DNA from: Candidatus Galligastranaerophilus faecipullorum
GTDB lineage: Bacteria > Cyanobacteriota > Vampirovibrionia > Gastranaerophilales > Gastranaerophilaceae
Assembly (NCBI GenBank): GCA_018713115.1
Contig: DVFS01000041.1
Location: forward strand, 1 to 37,227
Direction of reading: 5' to 3'
Length of the DNA stretch: 37,227 bases
The notes beneath the pieces are model-generated. The model did no database searches, was not told where the DNA came from, and saw only the letters and a list, made by a program, of their open reading frames with translations. The translations under genes and the position numbers were made by a program. Below, in pieces: positions 22,824 to 30,227 of the stretch. How positions within the stretch are numbered: position 1 is the first letter of the stretch; every line of letters starts with the position of its first letter.

Positions 22824-23066
22824 ATGTATATATTTGAACTTTTAAGCACAACTTTTGAAAAAATAAAAAAACGGGATTTTAGATTTTTAAAAAAGAAATC
22901 ACCCGCCCCTCAAGTTGAAGAAGAACAAAAATGTGAGCATATCTTTGTTCCGATTGACTCTACGAAAAAAATTCTTGCCTGCTCCAAATGCGGTTTTATG
23001 GTAAAAGTTGACCCTGAGAAATTTAAAAAACAGAACTTTTTTAAAAAAGACATGCCGGATAAATAA
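22824..23066 (+). CDS. small zinc-ribbon-like protein
   Basis: 80 residues. A basic N-terminal helix (FEKIKKRDFRFLKKK) precedes a short metal-site motif (CEHIFVP ... ILACSKCGF), giving C-x-H and C-x2-C ligands. The C-terminus is basic. It may bind nucleic acid or a protein partner; no family recognised. It lies just upstream of the flagellar cluster but is separated from it by a promoter. Confidence 0.6.
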   Translation: MYIFELLSTTFEKIKKRDFRFLKKKSPAPQVEEEQKCEHIFVPIDSTKKILACSKCGFMVKVDPEKFKKQNFFKKDMPDK

Positions 23067-23089
23067 ATAATGTATAAAAAATTAACAAA

Positions 23090-23118
23090 TTGCCCCCATT
23101 TATACTAAAATATATAAT
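23090..23118 (+). promoter_or_regulatory. promoter of the flagellar export operon
   Basis: TTGCCC (23090-23095), 17-nt spacer, perfect TATAAT (23113-23118). The expected start near 23125 leaves a leader of about 40 nt. Confidence 0.65.
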
Positions 23119-23164
23119 AATTACGGATAAGTATAGTTAAAATAAGGTAAAAATAAATTCACAG

Positions 23165-24475
23165 GTGAGCGCACAGGAGAGTTTGGAAAACATCTTCGAT
23201 GAAAAAAAATGCGGTCAGATTTCGAGCGTTTTGGCGGAATTTGACAGTGCGATTCTGCCTAAAATTATTGAAGCAACACAAAGTTTCTGGGAAGACGAGT
23301 TTGAATTCCGCTTGTTTGACATAAATAAATTTGAATCACCCAAAAACGACAGATATTTAAAAGGAGAAACCTTTTTTACAAGCCAGGTGCCCTCAACAAA
23401 CACCCAGCCCGTAACCATAAGACTCTCGGGAGAATTTGCAAGGCTTTTTTTACATAATACATTCGGCTCAAACTCGCCCGAGTTCAGGCTTGTCGACTTA
23501 TCCGAACTTGAAATAAAAATTTTAAACAGCTATTGCGATTTTATATACAAATCATTTTCCAAAGAGCTTATTGCACCCGAAAAATTAAACAAATTTGACC
23601 TTAAAAACAAAGAAATTTACAATTTTGTAATAGTAATTAAAAATAAAGAAGAGAAAAATTCAAAAATAATAGTTACCCTGCCTTATATCAGACTCAAAAA
23701 AAATGAATTTAAAAAACAGGAAAACTTCAATGATGAAGAATTTAAAAACTTATCCGCCGCACTGGACATTGAAGCCGGAAGTTCAAAAATCACCCTTAAC
23801 GATTTAAAAAATATTACTGAAGGCGACATAATACTGCTTGAGAACAGTTCGGTAAACAAAATGAAAATCATAACGGGTCAGTCCGTAAGGGACTTTAAAG
23901 TAAACCCCGACCCCGCACTTATGATAGAACTGGATGAAGAAGAACATGACATCGACAGAGAGGAGAACACAGGCAAAAATATGTGGGATGATATTCAAAT
24001 AGAAGTTAACGCCAGGTTTAAAAAGGTAAAGATGACCCTGGGAGAGTTAAAACATATCTCAAAAGGGCTTGTTATCGACCTTGGTTCGATTTTTAACAAC
24101 GAGATTTCTCTTCTTGTCGAAGATAAAACGGTTGCAAAAGGCGAACTTGTCATTATAAACGATAAATATGCGGTTAAAATAAATGAAATTATAAGCGACG
24201 AACAAAACAAACAAAAAGCACAGTCCGAGCCTCAGGCAGGTGCTGCCCAAAAACCTCAGGGCAAACCCGCAGCGGCGCCTGCGGCACAAAATGCCCAGAG
24301 ACCGCAGCAGGCACAGGCAAGACCCGCAGCGGCACAGGGCGCACAAAGAACACAGGGAGCACCCGCACAAAGAGTACAGCCCGGGCAGGCACAGGCAAGA
24401 CCCAAGCCCGCGGCAGCCCCTAAGAATGAAGTGGAAGAAGATTTTGACTACTCGGATTTTGAAGAAGAAAAATAA
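23165..24475 (+). CDS. flagellar motor switch protein, FliM/FliN-like with two SpoA domains
   Basis: Component of the cytoplasmic ring under the flagellar (or type III) export gate. Residues 20-180 form a FliM/SctQ-like N-terminal part (DLSELEIKILNSYCDFIYKSF near 111-131). SpoA domain 1 spans about 195-256 (SSKITLNDLKNITEGDIILL). SpoA domain 2 spans about 275-343 (KKVKMTLGELKHISKGLVIDL and the typical GELVIINDKYAVKI end). Two SpoA units in one chain resemble SctQ as well as FliM/FliN. A disordered Ala/Gln/Pro/Arg tail (about 350-420) and an acidic end are unusual, and their DNA is GC-rich compared with the flanks. The GTG start has no strong ribosome site; a TTG at codon 7 is an alternative. 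Confidence 0.85.
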   Translation: MSAQESLENIFDEKKCGQISSVLAEFDSAILPKIIEATQSFWEDEFEFRLFDINKFESPKNDRYLKGETFFTSQVPSTNTQPVTIRLSGEFARLFLHNTFGSNSPEFRLVDLSELEIKILNSYCDFIYKSFSKELIAPEKLNKFDLKNKEIYNFVIVIKNKEEKNSKIIVTLPYIRLKKNEFKKQENFNDEEFKNLSAALDIEAGSSKITLNDLKNITEGDIILLENSSVNKMKIITGQSVRDFKVNPDPALMIELDEEEHDIDREENTGKNMWDDIQIEVNARFKKVKMTLGELKHISKGLVIDLGSIFNNEISLLVEDKTVAKGELVIINDKYAVKINEIISDEQNKQKAQSEPQAGAAQKPQGKPAAAPAAQNAQRPQQAQARPAAAQGAQRTQGAPAQRVQPGQAQARPKPAAAPKNEVEEDFDYSDFEEEK

Positions 24476-24484
24476 AGGAAAAAG

Positions 24485-24904
24485 ATGACAACACATATAA
24501 TAGCTTTCATTTTTTATACTCTTGCAATGCTCGGTGTAATGTTTGTGGCATTTGCAGTGTATAAAAATATTGTTTTAAATCAAAGCAGTACTCATACCTC
24601 AAAACTCAAAATAGAAGATATGTTGAGGCTTAACCAGAGAAAGTCTCTTTATGTTATCAATTTTGAGAATGAAAAATTTCTTATAGCATCAGATGTCGAG
24701 AGAACAACATTTCTTGCAAAACTGGAAAACAAAACCCCTGCCGCACAGAGAACTGTTTTAAGGGAAGAAAAACTTCCGAATGAAGAAATAACAAGTGAAA
24801 CCCTTGAAGAAAAGCTTCTGGAACTTAAAAAATCAAACGGCCCCTCAAAAAATGTTATGAGAAATATATTAAAAGAAATAAATTCAAAAAAAGAAAGATT
24901 TTAA
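24485..24904 (+). CDS. fliO: FliO-like flagellar export protein
   Basis: Helps FliP assemble in the export gate. One N-terminal transmembrane helix (about 5-28) is followed by a short beta domain whose pattern, LRLNQRKSLYVINFENEKFLIASDVERTTFLAKL, is the FliO core (a short basic strand, then FLI-x-SD-x-ERTTFL). A charged helical tail follows. AAGGA sits 5 nt before the ATG. Its place directly before fliP is the standard order. FliO is found in flagella but not in non-flagellar type III systems, so it supports a flagellar identity for the cluster. Confidence 0.75.
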   Translation: MTTHIIAFIFYTLAMLGVMFVAFAVYKNIVLNQSSTHTSKLKIEDMLRLNQRKSLYVINFENEKFLIASDVERTTFLAKLENKTPAAQRTVLREEKLPNEEITSETLEEKLLELKKSNGPSKNVMRNILKEINSKKERF

Positions 24905-24905
24905 T

Positions 24906-25544
24906 ATGGATGTACTTTTAAAAGATATGAATCCCGTTATACAGCTTCTTGTGGTAATGACTCTTTTTTCGCTCTTACCGCTTGTTTTTACCTGTATGAC
25001 TTCTTTTTTAAGATTTACCATAGTGTTTTCAATGTTAAAAACCGCCCTGGGTACACAGAGCGTTCCTCCCGCCATTGTACTTATCGGACTTTCAATGATT
25101 CTGACTTTTTACACCATGTCGCCCGTTTTTGACCAGATGGTAAGAGCGGGACAGCCCGCATATAAAAACGGAAACCTTGTAATGTGCATACAGGAGGGCT
25201 CAAAACCCTTAAAAGAGTTTATGCTCAAACAAACCCGCCAGAGCGATTTAGCCTTTTTTGTGGAAAAGACAAGAAAAGAACCCCCCGCAACTCCCGAAGA
25301 ACTCACCCTCTGGGAGGTGGCGCCCGCCTACATTATAAGCGAACTTAAAACCGCTTTTGAAATAGGTTTTATAATATTTATACCTTTTATCGTACTTGAC
25401 CTTGTGGTCGCAAATATCCTTCTGGCACTGGGTATGTTTATGCTCTCGCCCACGATTATCTCGCTTCCCTTTAAACTGCTTATCTTTATCGCGGTCGACG
25501 GCTGGAGCCTCATTGTCAAAGGACTTGTGGAGAGCTTTAACTGA
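24906..25544 (+). CDS. fliP: flagellar export gate protein FliP
   Basis: Core membrane subunit of the flagellar protein-export channel, forming a pentamer with FliQ and FliR. Family signatures are present: SFLRFTIVFSMLKTALGTQSVPP near the N-terminus and SELKTAFEIGFIIFIPFIVLDLVVANILLALGM in the second half, with about four hydrophobic helices. At 212 residues it lacks the N-terminal signal peptide found in enterobacterial FliP. The start is 1 nt after the fliO stop, and the stop overlaps the fliQ start (TGATG). Confidence 0.95.
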   Translation: MDVLLKDMNPVIQLLVVMTLFSLLPLVFTCMTSFLRFTIVFSMLKTALGTQSVPPAIVLIGLSMILTFYTMSPVFDQMVRAGQPAYKNGNLVMCIQEGSKPLKEFMLKQTRQSDLAFFVEKTRKEPPATPEELTLWEVAPAYIISELKTAFEIGFIIFIPFIVLDLVVANILLALGMFMLSPTIISLPFKLLIFIAVDGWSLIVKGLVESFN

Positions 25545-26035
25545 TGGAAATACTTGTAGAATATCTTGCTAAAGGTTTTATGGTCATGCTTATGGTATCG
25601 CTGCCATGTGTACTTGTTGCAGCGGGAATAGGCCTTATAGTCGGTATTTTGCAGGCGGTTACACAGGTGCAGGAACAAACAATCGCAGCGGCACCCAAAA
25701 TTCTTGCGGTATTTTTAACCATAATAATACTTGGCATGTGGTATATAAAAATACTCACCGAATATGTAATTGAAGGCACTGCCGTTGCTTTTAATGTTGT
25801 ACCGAAAAATGATGAGTATGTGCTTGATTCAAACTACTTTAAATATACCCGCCCCTTCACAAATGAAATGTATGATAAAGTGGACGGCTCTCAAAAAGAT
25901 TTAAATGAAATTATGAAAAACCCGGGCAAACTGCCATGGGTAGATAAGGCGGAGAAAAACCTCTACGGCCCGACAAGACGGGGGGCAAATCCTACGCCTA
26001 ACTTTATTGAAAGAAACAAAATAATGGGGAGGTAA
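25544..26035 (+). CDS. fliQ: flagellar export gate protein FliQ with long C-terminal tail
   Basis: The first 90 residues are a standard FliQ: two hydrophobic hairpin helices (about 10-40 and 50-78) flanking GILQAVTQVQEQTIAAAPK. FliQ is normally about 85-90 residues; this one runs to 163 with a polar tail of about 75 residues containing DSNYFKYTRPF and a Pro/Arg-rich end. No frameshift or repeat explains the tail. The ATG overlaps the fliP stop by 1 nt. The tail could be a cytosolic binding segment or a lineage-specific addition. Confidence 0.9.
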   Translation: MEILVEYLAKGFMVMLMVSLPCVLVAAGIGLIVGILQAVTQVQEQTIAAAPKILAVFLTIIILGMWYIKILTEYVIEGTAVAFNVVPKNDEYVLDSNYFKYTRPFTNEMYDKVDGSQKDLNEIMKNPGKLPWVDKAEKNLYGPTRRGANPTPNFIERNKIMGR

Positions 26036-26038
26036 CAA

Positions 26039-26422
26039 ATGAAAAAAGCAGCAGTACTTTTAGCGGCATTACTTATAACAGGTGCGGCATATGCGTATGA
26101 AATTGATGCAAACAGCATATTTCGCGCAGGCGACAGCGTGGGATTAAGACCTTACTCCAGATACACCCTCAGCTGTCCTTCAATTATTGAAAATGCAATG
26201 ACGGGCGACAGAAATAATTTAAGATTTTTCTTTATGGATAACGAACCTTTTGAGCAGGGTCAAAGAGCCGCGAGCACACTTGTCATAAAGACCTTTAACA
26301 CTTCAAACTCATCTTTTGAAGTAACAACACAGGACGGCAACACAACATCCATAAAATTTGACATCAGCAACGACAATAAAAAAATGGGCGCCATTGTAGG
26401 CAACTGCAGATTAGAACCCTAA
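26039..26422 (+). CDS. small secreted protein inside the fli operon
   Basis: Signal peptide (MKKAAVLLAALLITGAAYA, cleavage after AYA) followed by about 108 residues, mostly beta by pattern, with two cysteines (LSCPS, GNCRL) that may form a disulfide. No family recognised. GGGAGGT lies 5 nt before the ATG, so it should be translated well. It sits between fliQ and fliR, which are usually adjacent, hinting at a periplasmic helper of the export or basal-body apparatus (inference from position). Confidence 0.7.
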   Translation: MKKAAVLLAALLITGAAYAYEIDANSIFRAGDSVGLRPYSRYTLSCPSIIENAMTGDRNNLRFFFMDNEPFEQGQRAASTLVIKTFNTSNSSFEVTTQDGNTTSIKFDISNDNKKMGAIVGNCRLEP

Positions 26423-26442
26423 AACAGAGTTAACGGGGGCAT

Positions 26443-27222
26443 ATGGATTTATTTCTGGCACAATTTGCAAAACTGTTTCCCGAGCTTAATCTCGCGCTGG
26501 GTGCGGGAATAATGGTTTTCAGCAGACTTCTGGGGCTTATGCAGTTCGCACCGCCTTTTAACAGAAAAGAAGTCCCCTCTATGGTGCGGCTTTCCCTTGC
26601 ACTCATTGTAACGGTAATTGTCACAATGCTCATAAAACCACAGCCCATACCGCCTCATACATCCATGCTCACGGGAATAATCCTCAATTTTGCTTTCGGT
26701 GCGATTCTCGGGTATATTGCAAACTGTATTTTAGCAGCCGTAAGTGCAGGCGGCGATATGATTAACATGCAGATGGGTTTATCTTCCGCCATGGTTTTAG
26801 ACCCTACAACCCGCTCGCAGACATCAATTCTGGGGAATTATTTTACAATTCTGGGGCTTATAATTTTTATAAGCGCGGGCGGAGCTTACTGGCTCATAAA
26901 TGCTTTTATAAGGAGTTTTGACGTATTTGGCATGTATCAGACCATCCTCCCGCTTGCTAAAGTAATAAATCCTGATTATTTAATTTTACTTACTTCAAAT
27001 GTTCTGTATTTTGGCATGCAGCTTGCCGCCCCGGTGCTTCTTGCGACTCTGGGACAGGATATTATTCTCGGTATAATTTCAAAAACGGCGCCGCAGGTAA
27101 ACGTTTTTCAGTTAAGCTTTCTGTTTAAACCAATTATGGGCGCGCTCATTATGATTTGGATTCTGCCTATGTTAATAAGCGTTATTACCGATTATATGAC
27201 CTCTTACGCCAATATTTTCTAA
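26443..27222 (+). CDS. fliR: flagellar export gate protein FliR
   Basis: Membrane subunit that completes the FliPQR gate. 259 residues with about six hydrophobic helices. Typical segments are MVFSRLLGLMQFAPPFNRKEVPSMVRLSLAL near the N-terminus, GDMINMQMGLSSAMVLDPTT in the middle, and LLATLGQDIILGIISKTAPQVNVFQLSFLFKPIMGA in the second half. These match FliR/SctT. GGGGG precedes the ATG at short distance. It is the last gene of the fli operon; the hairpin just beyond serves the convergent gene. Confidence 0.95.
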   Translation: MDLFLAQFAKLFPELNLALGAGIMVFSRLLGLMQFAPPFNRKEVPSMVRLSLALIVTVIVTMLIKPQPIPPHTSMLTGIILNFAFGAILGYIANCILAAVSAGGDMINMQMGLSSAMVLDPTTRSQTSILGNYFTILGLIIFISAGGAYWLINAFIRSFDVFGMYQTILPLAKVINPDYLILLTSNVLYFGMQLAAPVLLATLGQDIILGIISKTAPQVNVFQLSFLFKPIMGALIMIWILPMLISVITDYMTSYANIF

Positions 27223-27224
27223 AT

Positions 27225-27246
27225 AAAAAGCAGCCCGGAGGCTGCT
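27225..27246 (-). terminator. terminator of the 27295-27798 gene
   Basis: AGCAGCC-CGGA-GGCTGCT (27229-27246). Read on the minus strand the hairpin is followed by TTTTTATTT, so it terminates the convergent minus-strand gene. It lacks a U-tract in the fliR direction. Confidence 0.75.
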
Positions 27247-27294
27247 AAAAATTGAACAATAGAGGAGGAGAATAATAGAGTAATGCTTGTTTAA

Positions 27295-27798
27295 TTAAGC
27301 GAAGATGTTAAGAGGTTCTTTTTCTTGTTTTTCGCTTGATTCCTGAGGTTTGTAAGCAAAGGGGTTAGAGCCTTTTGCGTCTTTGTTGAGGTTAGCGATT
27401 TGATACAGGTCAACTCTTTGTGTTTGAGGTTCAACGATGTTAATTGCTTCAACTTCTGAGTTAGCGGGTACAAAAAGCTTGCCTTCAACGTTTTTTGCAA
27501 CATTGTTGCCGCCGTAAAGCGCGCTTGCCGCTTGAGAGTTCAAGTATGCCGTGTTGATGTTTTGAGTGTTAAGACCTGATTGAGTGATGGCAATTTGTCT
27601 TTGCAGTTCAATGCTTGTTTTGGGGTTGTAGAGGTCAACACCTAACGTGGGGCGTCTGAATTGCGATAAATCAGCTTTTGAAAGGTCGATTGTTTTTTCT
27701 GCTGCGCGGGAAAAAATTTCGCCTGATACTTTTGCGGCATTTACGCTGTCGATACCTGCAAATAAATTCTGATTTAATCCAAGTCCTGATACACTCAT
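27295..27798 (-). CDS. unknown 167-residue protein
   Basis: No family recognised. Soluble, rich in Asn, Gln, Ala and Ser, with no signal peptide or membrane segment. It ends in a charged segment QESSEKQEKEP. Its strong promoter and private terminator suggest high expression. The N-terminus (MSVSGLGLNQNLFAGID) resembles the polar start of the 826-residue protein (MSISSINSIDTN), which might mark export by a type III/flagellar route; this is speculation. Convergent with fliR. Confidence 0.6.
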   Translation of the reverse strand: MSVSGLGLNQNLFAGIDSVNAAKVSGEIFSRAAEKTIDLSKADLSQFRRPTLGVDLYNPKTSIELQRQIAITQSGLNTQNINTAYLNSQAASALYGGNNVAKNVEGKLFVPANSEVEAINIVEPQTQRVDLYQIANLNKDAKGSNPFAYKPQESSEKQEKEPLNIFA

Positions 27799-27827
27799 TT
27801 GAGTTCTTTCTACTCCATTGTTCTTAT

Positions 27828-27855
27828 GTATTACTTATCGGCAGATTTTTGTCAA
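27828..27855 (-). promoter_or_regulatory. strong promoter of the 27295-27798 gene
   Basis: Perfect TTGACA (27855-27850), 16-nt spacer, TAATAC (27833-27828) on the minus strand; the start is expected about 23 nt before the ATG. Confidence 0.75.
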
Positions 27856-27923
27856 CATTTAGGTTTTAAAGTTTATTTGTTACATAAGTTTACATAAATC
27901 TCACAAATTAATTTTATTTAGGT

Positions 27924-27929
27924 TATAAT
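27924..27929 (+). promoter_or_regulatory. -10 box of the pyrimidine operon
   Basis: Perfect TATAAT. No convincing -35 stands 16-18 nt upstream. The expected start near 27936 gives a leader of about 95 nt that holds the leader peptide and attenuator. Confidence 0.55.
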
Positions 27930-27953
27930 CTATTCAAAAGGAATTCGGCTTAA

Positions 27954-27992
27954 ATGAATTTTAAAACGTCAAAATTTAAATATACAGCGTAA
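27954..27992 (+). CDS. leader peptide of the pyrimidine operon
   Basis: ATG to TAA encodes MNFKTSKFKYTA. AGGA stands 10 nt upstream. The stop codon touches the 5' arm of the terminator hairpin, so a ribosome finishing the peptide would cover that arm. The codons show no bias toward a single amino acid related to the pathway, so a pyrBI-type coupling mechanism (RNA polymerase pausing at U-runs when UTP is low, letting the ribosome catch up) fits better than amino-acid attenuation. Confidence 0.55.
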   Translation: MNFKTSKFKYTA

Positions 27993-28020
27993 AAAGAAAG
28001 GTCTTTGCCTTTCTTTTTTT
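27991..28020 (+). terminator. attenuator terminator before pyrK
   Basis: AAAGAAAGG-TCTTTG-CCTTTCTTT (27993-28016) with A-U extension and a run of seven T (28014-28020). It sits 10 nt before the pyrK start, so all pyr expression from the upstream promoter must read through it. I see no PyrR-type binding loop in the leader. Confidence 0.75.
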
Positions 28021-28029
28021 GTGGGAAAA

Positions 28030-28746
28030 ATGAAAAAGATTCAAAAAGGTACAGTAAAAAATATAGAGAAAATCGCCGCGGATACATTCGCCCTTGAGAT
28101 AACTTCCGATTTAAAAGAAGCACACAGCGGCCAGTTTATTTCAATTTTATGTCCGCCTAAAACCCTGAGGCGTCCTTTCAGTATAAAAGGCTTTAAAGAC
28201 GGCACAATTGAAGTGTTTTTTAAACTTAAAGGCGAAGGCACGGGCTATATTAAATCTCTTAAAACAGGCGACAGTGTAGATTTTATGGGCCCTTTAGGGC
28301 ACGGCTTTGAAATTCAAAATAAAAAATCTCTCCTTGTAGGTGCAGGAATAGGCATTGCGCCCATGCTCTTTTTAAAAGACGAACTTGGCGCCAAAGGTAT
28401 TGAAAACTTTTTAATATCAGGCTTCAGGGATGAAAAAGAAATAATAAAAGGGTCGGATAAAACGGTAACGGGCGGCTCTGTAATTGATTATCTTGATGAA
28501 ATAATAGAAAATTTTAAGCCGCAGGTGATATACTCCTGCGGGCCCGAAATTGTTTTAAAACTTGTCGGGCAGAGCGCACAAAAACACAATCTTGAAGCAC
28601 AAATTGCCATGGAAAAAGTCTTTGCCTGCCAGATAGGAGTCTGCAGGGGCTGCGTTATAAATGTCATAAAAGAAGGCAGAGTGCAAAATGCCGCAATATG
28701 CCACGACGGGCCTGTATTTAAGGCTTCGGAGGTAGTATGGGAGTAA
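28030..28746 (+). CDS. pyrK: dihydroorotate dehydrogenase electron transfer subunit PyrK
   Basis: FAD and [2Fe-2S] subunit that passes electrons from dihydroorotate, via PyrD, to NAD. FAD-binding motif LRRPFSIKGF near residues 47-56; NAD-binding GAGIGIAPM near 102-110; the SCGP motif; then the iron-sulfur ligands Cys200, Cys205, Cys208 and Cys224 (C-x4-C-x2-C-x15-C). I chose the ATG at 28030; a GTG at 28021 is in frame but falls at the end of the attenuator T-run. First structural gene of the operon; its last 10 nt overlap pyrD. Confidence 0.93.
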   Translation: MKKIQKGTVKNIEKIAADTFALEITSDLKEAHSGQFISILCPPKTLRRPFSIKGFKDGTIEVFFKLKGEGTGYIKSLKTGDSVDFMGPLGHGFEIQNKKSLLVGAGIGIAPMLFLKDELGAKGIENFLISGFRDEKEIIKGSDKTVTGGSVIDYLDEIIENFKPQVIYSCGPEIVLKLVGQSAQKHNLEAQIAMEKVFACQIGVCRGCVINVIKEGRVQNAAICHDGPVFKASEVVWE

Positions 28747-29648
28747 AAATAGCAAATTTTGAAATGAAAAACCCCATAATAGCCGCCTCGGGCACTTTCG
28801 GCTACGCTGATGAATATCAGGACTTTTGCGATGTATCAAAAATAGGAGCCATAGCCACAAAAGGAATAACCTTAGAACCCAGAGGGGGCAACAGCGGAGA
28901 GAGGATTTTTGAAACAGACTGCGGAATGATTAACCGCATAGGTCTTGAAAACATAGGTATAGAGCGCTTTGTGGAAGAAAAAATCCCGCTTCTTAAAGAA
29001 AAAAATATAACCTACATTCTAAATGCCGCGGGGAGCACCCTTGAAGATTACACGAAACTCGCCTCAATTGCGGATAAAAACAATATTGAAGCAATGGAGC
29101 TTAACGTATCGTGCCCCAATGTAAAATCGGGATGTCTTGAATTCGGAGTAGACTCAAACTCACTCTATGAACTTGTTTTAAATGTAAGAAAAAACTATAG
29201 CGGCTGCCTTATAGTAAAATTAACCCCTAATGTTACAAGTATCGAATCTTTAGCTCTTGCCGTTCAAAAAGCAGGTGCCGACGCCATAAGCGCCATAAAT
29301 ACCCTAAAAGGGCTCGGCATAAAAATAGATTTTATAAACGGCAGGTTTTATAAAAAAGAGGTTCAGGGCGGACTTTCGGGCAAATGCATAAAACCCGTGG
29401 CGCTTGCCATGGTTAAAAGAATCCGCGCGGTAACAAATTTACCGGTAATAGGTATGGGCGGAATTTCAAAACTTCAAGACCTGTTTGAATTTATAAGCGC
29501 AGGCGCGGACGCTTTTGAAATAGGCACTCAAAACTTTACCAACCCCGAAATCTGCACAACACTTGCCTTTGAGCTTGATAATTTTATGAAAAGCAACGGC
29601 TTTAAAAACTTTGAAGATTTAAAAACGGCAATTAAGGAGATAAACTAA
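28737..29648 (+). CDS. pyrD: dihydroorotate dehydrogenase, class 1B catalytic subunit
   Basis: FMN TIM-barrel enzyme oxidising dihydroorotate to orotate; the class 1B form works with PyrK. Signature stretches: NPIIAASGTFGYADEY at the N-terminus, ATKGITLEPR, MELNVSCPNVKSG with active-site Cys126, KLTPNV with the flavin lysine, and GMGGIS...GADAFEIGTQ for phosphate binding. 303 residues is normal. GGAGG inside the pyrK end lies 4 nt before the ATG. The stop overlaps the pyrE start by 1 nt. Confidence 0.95.
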   Translation: MGVKIANFEMKNPIIAASGTFGYADEYQDFCDVSKIGAIATKGITLEPRGGNSGERIFETDCGMINRIGLENIGIERFVEEKIPLLKEKNITYILNAAGSTLEDYTKLASIADKNNIEAMELNVSCPNVKSGCLEFGVDSNSLYELVLNVRKNYSGCLIVKLTPNVTSIESLALAVQKAGADAISAINTLKGLGIKIDFINGRFYKKEVQGGLSGKCIKPVALAMVKRIRAVTNLPVIGMGGISKLQDLFEFISAGADAFEIGTQNFTNPEICTTLAFELDNFMKSNGFKNFEDLKTAIKEIN

Positions 29649-30223
29649 TGGAGCATACGGATGTAAAACAGCTTCTTTCAGACTTTGATGGTCTTTTAAA
29701 CGGACATTTCTGCCTGACATCGGGACTGCACTCGGACACTTATTTCCAGTGCGCAAAACTCTACCAGTACCCGCCCGTTGTAAAAACTCTGGCAAAAGAA
29801 CTGGCTAAAAAGCTCGAAGGGCTTGAGTTTGACACGGTAGTATCCCCTGCAATCGGCGCTATTATATTTGGTTACGAAGTAGCAGCCGCTGCGGACAAAA
29901 GAAACCTTTTTGTCGAGAGAAAAGACGGCCAAATGCAGCTAAGACGCGGATATATCCTCAAAAAAGGCGAAAGGGTTTTAATTGTTGAAGATGTTATCAC
30001 AACAGCAAGGACAATTTTTGAAACAATTGAAGCACTCAAAGAATTTGAAATCGAGGTAGCGGGAGTTGCCTGTATTGTAGACAGATCCGCAGGCAAACTC
30101 AAAGATAAATTAAATATCACATCGCTTCTTCAGATTGACCCTGTTACATACACCCCCGAAGAATGCCCGTTGTGCAAACTCGGAATTGAGTTGACAAAGC
30201 CCGGAAGCCGCGTCGGAAAGTAG
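29648..30223 (+). CDS. pyrE: orotate phosphoribosyltransferase
   Basis: Joins orotate and PRPP to make OMP. Type I PRTase fold with the PRPP-binding motif VLIVEDVITTART (residues 110-122) and a flexible-loop region RKDGQMQLRRGY. The C-terminus carries two cysteines (EECPLCKLG), close to variants known from several anaerobe lineages. 191 residues is normal. ATG overlaps the pyrD stop. Confidence 0.94.
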   Translation: MEHTDVKQLLSDFDGLLNGHFCLTSGLHSDTYFQCAKLYQYPPVVKTLAKELAKKLEGLEFDTVVSPAIGAIIFGYEVAAAADKRNLFVERKDGQMQLRRGYILKKGERVLIVEDVITTARTIFETIEALKEFEIEVAGVACIVDRSAGKLKDKLNITSLLQIDPVTYTPEECPLCKLGIELTKPGSRVGK

Positions 30224-30227
30224 AAAA

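Noticed and set aside
24059..24496. Minus-strand frame rich in Cys/Leu opposite the switch-protein tail
   Set aside because: A shadow of the GC-rich Ala/Gln/Pro repeat region; composition explains the open frame.
23165..27222. Virulence-type (non-flagellar) type III secretion cluster
   Set aside because: The FliO-like protein and the fliO-fliP-fliQ-fliR order favour a flagellum, although the two-SpoA protein resembles SctQ.
27930..28020. PyrR-type or riboswitch control of the pyr operon
   Set aside because: No PyrR-binding loop consensus and no complex aptamer fold is visible; only a leader peptide and a terminator hairpin.
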